Origin: Xiphophorus maculatus
Taxonomy: Eukaryota; Chordata; Actinopteri; Cyprinodontiformes; Poeciliidae
Direction: 5' to 3'
Length of the DNA: 64,000 bases
NCBI RefSeq assembly: GCF_002775205.1
Contig: NC_036454.1
Location: 14,528,882 to 14,592,881, forward strand
The stretch's first letter is position 1; each line of letters begins with the position of its first letter. Of the stretch, positions 37,401 to 49,400 are shown piece after piece. Made by a program: the position numbers and the translations under genes. A model generated the notes under the pieces. That model made no database searches. It was not told where the DNA came from and was given only the letters and a program-made list of their open reading frames with translations.

Positions 37401-40400
37401 TTTCTCTATTTCATTATTTCCAATTTTTCCATACTCTGATTTCCTCTCTTCATGGGCAGCTTTATTTCACTTGCTCCTGGTTTTATGACTTGAAACAACA
37501 CAGTGCTTAATACATTTTAAGTCTAACTCAAGTAATAACAATAGTTTGTTTGTCGGTCCTCAGAGCACCCCTGGTCCTTGTGGATTTGGACTACAGACAT
37601 GCCCAATGCCGGCACCGACGCAGACATCTCTTTTCAGGTTTACGGAGAAAAGAACAAGTCGGATGAGATCAGACTGGACAACAAGTCTGACAACTTTGAA
37701 CAGGGCCAAGTTGACAAGTTTATGGTCAGTAGGAGATCATTTAACCCTATATTATGGAGTTAATATCTGATAAATAGGTGACAGATACTATTATTGTCCA
37801 ACAGGTTGAGCTTCCAGATTTGGGAAAATTGACCAAACTTCGAATCTGGCATGAGAAGAGACATCCTTTCGCAGGATGGCATCTGAGCAAGGTGAGATTT
37901 CTCAAATCTAATTATTCAGCTCATTTTATGACATTTCTTGGCATAAACATTTGGCATTTTTCTCTATTTTTATATTTATGATTCAACAATTTTCTTCTTT
38001 CCATATTTCCTCAACAATTAGCAAAATCTTAAGCACCATATGTCGTAAAATAGACACTCAAAAGACAAAGCACTTCTTTCTTTTGACTTACTTGTCGCAC
38101 TGTTTAGTTGATATTTCAATCCATGCATCTACCTCAGTTGAATCTATAGCACCCCTTCATCTAGCTCAGTCTTATTTTTTTTTAGGTTACCTTGATGAAG
38201 ACATTAACAAAGGAGAAGTACACGTTCCCATGCGAGCGGTGGCTGGACATTAACGAAGACGACAATGAAGTTGTGAGGGAGCTTCCAGCCTGTGGAGACC
38301 TGATAGCTGAGCCGCTTCCCGGCACGTCTTTACACAGACAGATGCATCAAAACCTGCTTATTCATAAAGCTATTCAAACGATTATCAGTGGTGTTGTTTT
38401 GTTCTGCAGTGATTAAATACCGGCTGACAGTCTGCACGGGTGATGTCAGCGGCAGCGGCACAGATGCGTCTATTTTCATCAACTTGATCGGAGACCAGGG
38501 GGACACAGGGGAGCGGCAGCTGATCAACTGCAAGAATAATGTCAACAAGTTTGAGAAAGGAAACGTGGGTACATTTTACACTTCATCTTAAAATTAAACC
38601 ATTATGAAGTCTAATTTGCACACAGGGGGGCAGTAGTGAGGAGTCCTCGGACTTTACACAGTGAATAGAATAGAATAGAATTCAACTGTATTGTCATTGC
38701 ACTGTCACAAGTACAAGCAACGAGATGTAGTTTGCATCTATCCAGAAGTGCTCTACGAGATATAAATATTTATTTACAGATGTACAAGGCTATGTATGTA
38801 TGGACTATAAGGGGTTATAGCAAGAGATATAGATATTGTGTATAAATATAAATATGGGAGCTATATGCACAGATTATACAGATTATACAAGAATGTTAGG
38901 GAATGGATTATAGATAAATAATGGCAGATAAAATTTACAGGTTGTATGTGTGTGTGAAGAAAACAGTCCGTGATTCATTAGCTGCTGCTTAGTTTTAGAG
39001 ATAAATTATGTAGATTTTTTAATATAACTTTAATTAAAAAGCATTAGAGTTGTAGGTTTTGATGTGGTTTGGTTCAATATTTATATTCTGCAAGCTACAT
39101 GCATTTATTTATTTTCCATAAACATACAGTTTTTTAATTTAATATAATGCATGTGTTTTACGTCTTAATCAAATCAATTGAATGGGATTTTTATGTGAAA
39201 GTAATACAACAAAAATCAACGTTGTTTCAGTGGATTTTGAGTTTAATTGAACATAACCCCCCCAAAAAAAGAGATTAATAAAATCAGTTTTATAATAATC
39301 GCTTTAGAAGTCTGATGGACTTGTTCTAAAAGTTAAACTAGAAAATTTCGGAAGAAATTTAGCCGGGGCCTGCCAAGGCGCGGCCGTGGGGTTCGGGCCC
39401 GGCGTCGTCGCGCCACAAATCGGCGTCGACGCCAAAGAACGCCGCGACGTAAGCAGTGGCACGCGGAGAACCGCAAGAACGTTAAGCGAGGCGGACGTGC
39501 ACCGTTCGGTACGATTTAAAATGTTGTCAAGGCTTTTATTTTGGAAGTTTTGTTAAACTTCATTTCAAAGGGCCAAACTAATCCCATGCGTAATAGTCCT
39601 TGGGTTAAAATAGTTATATAATGCTCAAAACACAAGTAGCTGATGTAAAAATATTCAAGGCTTTTATTTTGAAATTTTCAGTATGCTTCATTTCAAAGGG
39701 CCAAACTAATACCACGTGTAACAGTGCTTTGGATGAAAAAGTCAAATAAAGCCAAAAAGAGCAATTACGTCATGTAAAATTATTCAAGGCTTTTATTTTG
39801 AAATTTTCAGAATGCGTCATTTCAAAGGGCCAAACTAATACCACGTGTAACAGTGCTTTGGATGAAAAAGTCAAATAAAGCCAAAAAGAGCAATTACCTG
39901 ATGTAAAAAATATTCAAGGCTTTTATTTTGAAATTATTATTATGCTCCATTTTAAAGTTCCAAACTAATCCCATGTGTAACAGTGCTTTGGATGAAAAAG
40001 TCATATAAAGCCAAAAACAGCAATTACCTGATGTAAAAATATTCAAGGCTTTTATTTTGAAATTATTATTATTCTCCATTTTAAAGTTCCAAAGTAATCC
40101 CATGTGTAACAGTGCTTTGGATGAAAACGTCAAATAAAGCCAAAAACAGCAATTACCTGATGTAAAAATATTCAAGGCTTTTATTTTGAAATTATTATTC
40201 TCCATTTTAAAGTTCCAAACTAATCCCATGTGTAACAGTTACTGAGTTAAATCAGTTATATACAGCCCATAGCAGCAGTAGTTCTAAAGGCCAGTTCTCA
40301 GTCCTGATCTGTTTCAACTGAGGATAGATAGAACTACAGCGATGCGTATTCGTAGTCCAAATCAGCAGCCAATAGCCTCTTGAGTTCCGTTGCTATGGCA

Positions 40401-43400
40401 AATAATGGTCTCAGCAGGTGTGAGCTCTGAGCTGTGAGCTCTCAAACACACAAGTGTGTTTGAGCAAACACACTTTACTGAAAAAAAGCATTGGAAACAA
40501 ATCCTTCTTGTTCGGGAACCGTAATACATATTCGAAAAGCGTTTCGAGCGTATGACAGTTCAATGTGTCTTCTGCGATAGTCCCGAGATTCATATCTGTA
40601 ACTCACTCAGAGCATTTACAGTGATGAGAGAAAGAAATGTTGTGCCCATATCTGATCCGAGGTCGGCTGTCACTCTAATTTGAGCAAAAATGAGAAACTT
40701 TGGGTCGCTTAGAGGCAAATTGTGGACAAACCATAACTGGTATCGACGAGCCGTCTTCACTTTCGAAGAGATCACAGACGTATCTACAAAATGAAATTTG
40801 AATGGCATTTCTAGGTGAATTTGTGACGACACAGCAAATCCTCAAAAATAGGGTATTTCTAGGATTTTTCCCATTGAGTTATAATGGGGTTTTTTTCGTA
40901 GTTTTTTGCGAATTATGTCGCCACGTTAAGCCCAAATCCCACCAGAAGTAATAGCTCCAATGGCGTGAATTTTCTGCACGTTTTGATACCTCATTTGTAG
41001 GTGTGCACCCAGCGGTACGAGCCGCATTAACGGTTACGGAAGAAAAATAAAGATTAAAGAGACGCTTCTCTCCGACAATAGTAATAGGTTCCTGCCATTG
41101 CTTTGCATGGCAGGCCCCAATTAAAATAACTAAAAACTCTTTTCTTTCATTTAACTACTCTTCATTAGTAGTTGGAGAAAAGAAGGTGAAGCAAACCTAA
41201 ACAGCGGTAAGGTCCATACAGTTAGTGCTCATGCTGCATTCAGGTACAACTGGGACACGAGGCTGTCTAAAAATCAAAACAGCAACAACATAAACACAGA
41301 CTGAGTCAAAATATTTTAAACATCAACCTTGATAGTTTTCAAGTAGTTATGTGGTTGTATAAACCATCAAGCACTAGCTATACCAGTTCCAGTCTGGGTT
41401 TAAAGTTGCTCATAGCACTGAATCTGCCTTGCTCCGAGTGTATAATGATCTCCTCTTAACAGTTGATTCAGGCAACATTGCAGTTTTATTACTTCTAGAT
41501 TTGAGCTCTGCATTTGATACTGTAGATCATCAAATTCTCTTACATAGATTAAAACACTGTGTTGGCCTGCGAGGCTCAGTATTCCAATGGTTCAAGTCTT
41601 ATTTAGAAAACAGAACCTTTTCTGTTCATCTTGACCAATCCTGTTCTGGGGCCAGACCATTAAAGTATGGTGTTCCCCAAGGGTCAATTTTAGGGCCCAT
41701 TTTGTTTATCTTGTATTTACTGCCTCTTGGTAAAATTTTCCAAAAATTTAATATTTCCTTTCATTGTTTTGCAGATGATATCCAGATTTATTTGCCCCTT
41801 AAATTGCAAAATGGTACAACTGATTCTCTTCAGCTGTTGCTAAACTGTTTAGCTGAAGTTAAATTATGGATGGAAAAAAACTTTCTTCACCTCAATGAAA
41901 GCAAAACTCAAGTTCTATTATTTGGTCAGAAACTTCAGACTACAAATCCAGATCAGATTCTTGGTTCTTTAGCTCGCTCTTATCAGACCTCTGCTAGGAA
42001 TCTTGGTTTCACTTTTGACAGCTCTCTAAAGCTACATAAACAAGTTAGTTCTGTCGTTAAATCGAGTTTTTATCACCTTCGGCTTTTAGCAAAAGTTAAA
42101 TCTTATTTCGGTTTTAAGGACTTTGAAAGACTTATCCATGCCTTCATAACAACTCGACTGGATTACTGCAACTCTTTATATAGAGGGATGGAAAAATCAC
42201 AGATTCAGCGACTTCAAATGATCCATAACGCAGCAGCACGGCTTCTCACAGGAACCAGGAAGCATGACCACATAAGGCCAACTCTGGCATCTTTACACTG
42301 GCTGCCTGTTTTTTATCGAATAGATTTTAAGATTCTTTTGTTAACTTTTAAAGTTTTAAATGGGTTAGCCCCCCCTTATCTTCGGGACCTTTTAAATTTC
42401 CAGTCTGTGTCCAGAACGCTACGATCAAATAATCAGTTATTACTTACAGTTCCTCGAACTCGACTTAAGAGGAAAGGAGATCGAGCTTTTTCTGTTGCTG
42501 CTCCTGTTTTATGGAATAACTTACCTTTCCAGATTAGATCTGCCCACAGCCTGGACCATTTTAAATCGCTTCTTAAAACTCATTTTTACTCTTTGGCATT
42601 TAAATGATGTGTGTTCTGTTTTGTCATTGTGTTGTTGTTTTTGTGTTGTTATTTTGTGCAGCACTTTGGTGCAGTCTTGTCTGCTGTAAGGTGCTATATA
42701 AATAAATTTGACATTGACATGACATTGATACCAGCTCATGCTATTTTTTATTACACTGTTTTCCAAATTATTATGCAAATTGGATTTAAGTGTCATAAAG
42801 ATTACATTTTTTGTTGTGCTATTAAAATTATAGATGGTATTGTGTGTCAGGGCTCTTTGAATCACTGTAATTAATTTCAGAGAGCTGGTTGATTAGTTTG
42901 TCTGGTGAGCTCAAATAAAGGAAATCTACTTAAGAAGGATGTTCCACATTATTAAGCAGGCCACAGGTTTCAAGCTATATGGAAAAGAGAAAGGATCTCT
43001 CTGCTGACAAAAATCATCAGATAGTGTAGTTCTGTATGACAAGATATGAAACATTAGATATTTAACGAAAACTGAAGCGTTATCGTACTGTGAGGAGATT
43101 TGTGGCTGATTCAGAACAAAGATGGGTTTGTACAGATAAAGGCATAATGAGAAACTCATGGTGTGGTCACCATCCTCCTCTGACCTCTGACCTCAACCCT
43201 ATTGAGAACCTTTGGAGTTTCCTCAAGCAGAAGATCTGAGGGTGGAATGCAGTTCATATCAAAACAGCAGCTCTGGGAAGGTTTTCTGACATCCTGCAAA
43301 GAAATTCAAGCAGAAATTATCCACAAACTCACAAGTTCAATGGATGCAAGAATTGTGCAGGTGTTATCAAAGAAGGGATCCTATGTTAACATGTAACTTG

Positions 43401-46400
43401 GTCTGTTAAGATGTTTTTGATTGAAATAGCTTTTGATTTTAGTACATGTGACCACTTAATGCTGCACATTCAAAGAATGACAGTTTGCAGTTCATTATAA
43501 TCCATAAAATGTTTAGAAAATCTGCTGTGCATAATAATTTGGAACAGTGCATTTTGAGTTTTTTATTTTTGAAAAAAATACTGTTCTCATGGGGAGCTTT
43601 GTTCAGTAAAATTTGATTTATACTGTAATAGTTCATAACTTGGAAATTATACTGACCATCATTTTCACTGACCATTTAAGAAAAACTGAGAAAATATCAC
43701 TTGCATAATAATTTGGAACACGGTGTAATAAAATAAAAAAATATCCATGTTCTAAGCTTTAGATCATAATAAAATCAAATACGTTGTCAGAAATTGAAAA
43801 GAAAATTGCTTCTGTCTGAAGTAAAGAAAAAGAAGCATTTATTCTGGATTGAAGCGTCTAGAAATTATACCGAATTATCAAGTTTTGTGTACAGTTGTAT
43901 CTCTAGTAATTATATAATAAGCTTTATTATACTAAGCGAGGGAAAATGTGCCCTTTTGAATGACAATGTTTGTTTGTCCTTGTCTTAAATAAACCACAAA
44001 AAGTTAATTTACTATTTACCAGAACTGTCTGTCCCCTTATTGTTGCTGTAACATCTCATTTGCATTATTTATATGTTGTTTTTTTTAATGAAAAATATTA
44101 AATCCACCCACACTTTACGGCTGTTGTCTTGTCGATCCAGATGGACGAGTTTATAGTCGAGGCGGTGACAATCGGACGGATCCGCAGGTTGAGGATCGGA
44201 CATGACGGGAAAGGCGGTGGCTGCGGCTGGTTTCTTGACAAAGTGATTGTGAGAGAAGAAGGAAAGGCAGAGGCTCATGCTGTAGAGTTTTCCTGCAGCA
44301 GGTAATATTCACATAAATACCGTGCATTGCAGAAGTGTTCATACAACTTAAAAAAATAAAAGTTTTAAAGTATTTTATTGAGTTTTTACCTGACAGATCA
44401 ACACAAAGTAGCAAATAATTGTCAAGTGGAATCAGAATTATACTGGTTTTTAATATTTTTTGCAATTTCACTACTAGTCTTGCAGATCTGAGACTGAAGA
44501 GTTCAAATTCAGTTCAGCTACCGTGAATAGAGAGCATCTGTGAGCAATAACTTTTTTGTACTGTATGTTCACTCAAACTTTGACTGGGCCATTTTAACCC
44601 GTTACTGCTTGACTTTATTAATAATCAACTTTTTTTTTTTCTTACAAGCAGATGCTGAAATAAACAGTAATGGTTTGTTTACATATTATTCATACAGTAG
44701 ATATAAATAAAAGAAATTAGATTGAAAATTGGTGAAATTAGGCACTATTGGGTGGACCTCCTTCTATTTGCAATTCAGTGTTTGTGATTTTTTGTTGTGG
44801 AAAGTAACCTCAGTTATTTGTGTTAATTAATATGTCTGAAATATAGAGACATTATATCAGAGCAAAAGAAGAGTGGCACAAATGCAAGTCACACTTTTAT
44901 TTGGAAAAACATCTACTACCATGATTCCTTATAATTTGATCTCCCGGTGATATTATATTGAGATTTGTGGTTGCTATGTGACAGCATGTGGAAAAATTCA
45001 AGTGTTTTAAATACTTTTGCATGATCATTATATAAGTGACATCTGGTCCTGATAGTAAGGAGTAGACAGGCATTTTCTTTAACCCTGAATCAAGCGACAC
45101 ACAAAAGTGTCATGTTGGTCATGTTTGATGCTGCGAAAACAAATCCTGACTTTCTGCTCCAAATAAGATCACTATTAATTAGAATACAGTTTAAAATTAG
45201 ACCAAATTAAAACAATAAACAGAGAAGTTAGACAGAGCTTTCAATAAAAAAAACCGTTGACTTTTTTCCACAGTGTGGTAAGAGAAATAGGAGACTCAAA
45301 ATGTGCCAGGGAACGTTAGTGACACATGACAGGTGACAAGCTTCATGCTGCTGATGCCTAATCCTGAGGAGACCATCTGTGACACGTCTCAGCAGAAGAG
45401 GAGATACCGCTGGTGTTGACAAAGTCGATCCAGACAATCTATTTATTTATTTTATTTAGGATCATGCTGAAAATCCTCCCTGCCATATAAAAGCAAATCC
45501 TCTTCTGGCATCAATAACGTAATTTTGGCTTAAATTTCTCATTTTCCTATCTGATATGTGTTTATGCATTGTGCTCCCACCTCCCGAGATAATTACAATA
45601 ATAAGCAGCTGTTGCTAGTGAAATGTTCTGAGAGCACAAAAAGCAGTCATTAGATGCTGAGACAAGACGTTTCATTCCCTGCATGTGTTGCTGTGTAGGT
45701 GGCTGGACCGCAACGAGGACGATGGACAGATCACCAGAGAATTAGTGCCGTTCCTAGATGGTCAGCGTCTGTATAGTAAGTGGAAAGGAGGCCTCACGTT
45801 TATTCATTATTTCATTCTGTCGCTAAAAATTCGCCTTGTGTCAGATCTCGGCTATCACATCGTGGTGAAGACGGGTGACATTCCTGGAGGAAGCTCAGAT
45901 TCCAACGTGTTTGTCAAGCTTTACGGAGATAAGGGCGACACCGACAGGATGATGCTGGTGGTTTCTACCAACAACTTGGGGAACTACTTTGAGACGGGCC
46001 GTGTTGACATCTTCACAGTGGAAACTTTTGATATTGGACAGGTTTTCCCATTTAGTGTTGATGAAAGACTAATATATCTTTATTGTGGCACCTGAGTGGC
46101 GCAACCTGCTTGACCCAACCTAATTTCTTGGTCGATTTCAGATAAACCGTCTGATGATTGGTCACACTAATAAAGGGATGCGTGCTGGTTGGTTCCTGGA
46201 CAGCGTTCAGATCGTGGTTCCGGTCCACGGAAAGAATTACATGTTTCCCAGTCACCGCTGGCTTTGCAAAGACGAGGCTGATGGGAAAACGGAGGTGGAG
46301 ATTTACCCCAGTGAGATCCTGGAGGTGGAACAATGTAGGTGAAACACTCACACAGACATGTTTCATAATGGAAAAAACAACATTATTAATCTCCAGGAGG

Positions 46401-49400
46401 GCGCTTTCAATTACCAAAAGCACAGAACAGATATACATGGTTTCTTTCTCTTTGTTTTCATCAGAGTACAAACATTACAGTCTCAATATCCTGGACCAAC
46501 ACTGAATGAACTCGTTTAATAACTCTTCTACTATGTTCTGATAACACAGCAGCTGAAATGTGCAAAGGTTTACCATTTCTTTTATTTGAAGCATAATACA
46601 ACAAAGGAAAGATTTTTATTTATTAATGAGGTAACTCTTTTCTATGTCAATCACAGATTATTCATTACACACAATTGCATATTTCTAATGTCAGCAGGAA
46701 TCCTATTAGTGACCTTATCTCACTTTCTTGTTTTTTTTGTTACTCGTCATTTTAATTTCTAGTGATGAACTATGAGGTAACCGTAGTAACAGGAGATGTG
46801 ATGTTTGCCGGCACCAACGCCAGAGTGTTCATCCAGATCTACGGGGAGAAAGGCAAAACAGAAACTATCACTCTTGAAAACAGATCCAACAACTTTGAGC
46901 GCAATACGACTGAAATATTTAAGGTATTAAAGTTGTATTTTTACTGTTAAGTGTCTCCAGATATGTTTTGCTTAATAAGCAGAGACAACAATTTGACATT
47001 TGATGCAAAAACTTCCCCATTTCTTAACAGTTTGAGGCCAAAGACGTGGGAAAGATCTTCAAAATACGCATTGGTCATGATGGTTCAGGGATCGGATCTG
47101 GCTGGTTCCTGGAGTCGGTCGACGTTAAACACCTGATTTTGACTCTGGTGCCCAAAGAAAAGAAAAAGGACGACAAGAAGAAGAAGAAGAAAAAGAAGAA
47201 AGACGAAGAGGACGAGGACGAAGATGGAGGAGAGGAGATGCAGGAGGTGGTGCTCCCGTACCGTTTTCCCTGCTCACGCTGGCTGAGCAGCGGTGAGGAG
47301 GACGGAGAGCTGGTGGTGGAGCTGCTGCCGGAGGACGCAGACGAGGATCTGGAAGGTGTGAAGCAGACAAAAAGCAGAAAGACAGAAAAGATGAACTTTT
47401 ACATTTATGTTACTTCAAAGAGTTCAATACGAAGGATGATATTCACACAAAAATTATTTTTTGCACAGCACTAAATGTGTAAGCACTGAGACTTCCTCCT
47501 TACCTAAAGATGCAGACATCTGAGGTGAAATCCACTATCCACTACTATTGTATTTTTAAAATATTCTGCACTTGCAAAAATAATGTGAGCATTGATTGAA
47601 CACTCATTCAAAATAATAGATAACCTCTTTGTTTTTATCTTTCAACACTGCAACAAGCTCTGCTGAAAACTAAAATTTTTCATGCATATTATCAATTATT
47701 CAACTGAACTGTTGCAGCAATAAAAGAGGTTTCCAGTGCTTTGATTATTTTTTTTATTTATTTATTCTTTTTGGCGGAATATCCAGCTACTTTCATTGTT
47801 GTCTTTGCTGCTTTCTATCAAGTCTTCATCGAAGTCAAGAAAGCAAAATTATCAACAGTGGCACCATCTGTGATCCAAGCGCAGAAAACAAGACAAACTG
47901 AATTTACAATGAATAGCTTTGAGCTATAACGTCAAGTTACATTCACATTACTTGCAAATATTAATATTTAAACATGACCTTTTATCAGTAAAGTAAAACA
48001 TGTCTTCATGTTAATTATTAAAAGAGTTTCATTGATAGTATTTAAAAACGCCAATTTCCCTTAAAGTCTCTCTCATGAAAGCACCAGCCTAACATCTGAT
48101 GTGCTGCTTTAGAAATTTTTTTTGTGTGACTCATTTAAATTATTTATACCATTTAGGGCACATTTGCATTTTTAACTGATGGTGTGATTTGAACAGTTTG
48201 ATTTGACACTGTATCCTGGCCAACATATGCGACAGTTTGGAGAAGGTGTGAATAATTCATCGCTTGCTTTGTCTGACAGTCAACACCTATGAAGTGTGTG
48301 TCTTCACGGGTGACATGATGGGAGCTGGGACAGATGCCAAAGTCTATATTAATATTTATGGGGAAAACGGAGACACTGGTGAGCGCCTCCTGAGAAACTC
48401 TGACAACCTCAACAAATTTGAGAGAGGGCAGGTAAGACGGGTTCAACGACGCTTGACCAATTAATTTCTTAACTTTACCTCCATGTTTACCTTTTTTTTC
48501 CAGGATTCTAGCTCACTGTGCTTATTTTTCCATTCCACAATTAAAATTAAAAAGTGGGAGGAAAAAAAGTGAGCATAAGGCAGTTAAGATTGCTGAAAAA
48601 AAGTTGCACGAGAAGGATAGGGTTACATTTAGGTCCTGAAGGGCATCAATGTATAACCAAGACAAAAGCAGTACTAGCAAAGGCTGCAGTACGCTTTTGA
48701 GTTCATAGAGGCATTTACAGCTTTGGAAAAAATTAAGAGACCACTTAAAAATATCAGTTTCTCTGATTTTACTTTTTATAGGAATATATTTGAGTAAAAT
48801 GAATATTGTTCTTTTATTCTATGAACTACTGACATGTATCTGAAATTCCAAGCTAAAGTTTAGTATTTATTTGCAGAAACGAGAAGAGAAAAAGTTGCGT
48901 AAAAGATGCAGTGCTTTCAAAGAAAACAAGTTGATATTCATTTAGAAATAACAATATTAATGTTTTAACTCAGGAAGAGTTCAGAAATGAATATTTGGTG
49001 GAATAACCATGAGGTTTTCAGTGGGGTTCAGTGGTCTCTTAATTTTCTCCAGAACTGTATATCATGATTTATCCAGTCAGACCAGAATGTTGTGTTGGAG
49101 CAGCAGCTTGGAGACATAACAAACCTGCACCCTACGAAGATATGTACAAGTACTTGAGCTGAAATTCAAAACAAAAAAGAAATTCTGAAAACATTTAGAG
49201 TGACATTGTAATTTCTGTTCCAGTTCTGAACGGTAACAGGTTCACACCAACAATTTTGATACCAGAACAGCCATCTTATATTGATGAGTGCAAGACTCAC
49301 TGTTACTAAAATAAACAGTCCATCAAAATCTAAAACTCTTCATAGTTTACTCACAACTTGAAAAGTTTTTCAAGATACTCCTGCACATATGGTAGAGAGG

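Noticed and set aside
39894..40229. Minus-strand 111-residue repetitive protein
   Set aside because: The 43-residue periodicity is the 129-bp minisatellite read in one frame.
39528..40245. CRISPR-like array
   Set aside because: Contiguous 129-bp tandem units without unique spacers, in a vertebrate intron.
45776..45844. Treating exons 16-17 as one exon
   Set aside because: The 69 bp are open, but canonical splice sites and the absence of the 23 residues in the mammalian protein favour an intron.
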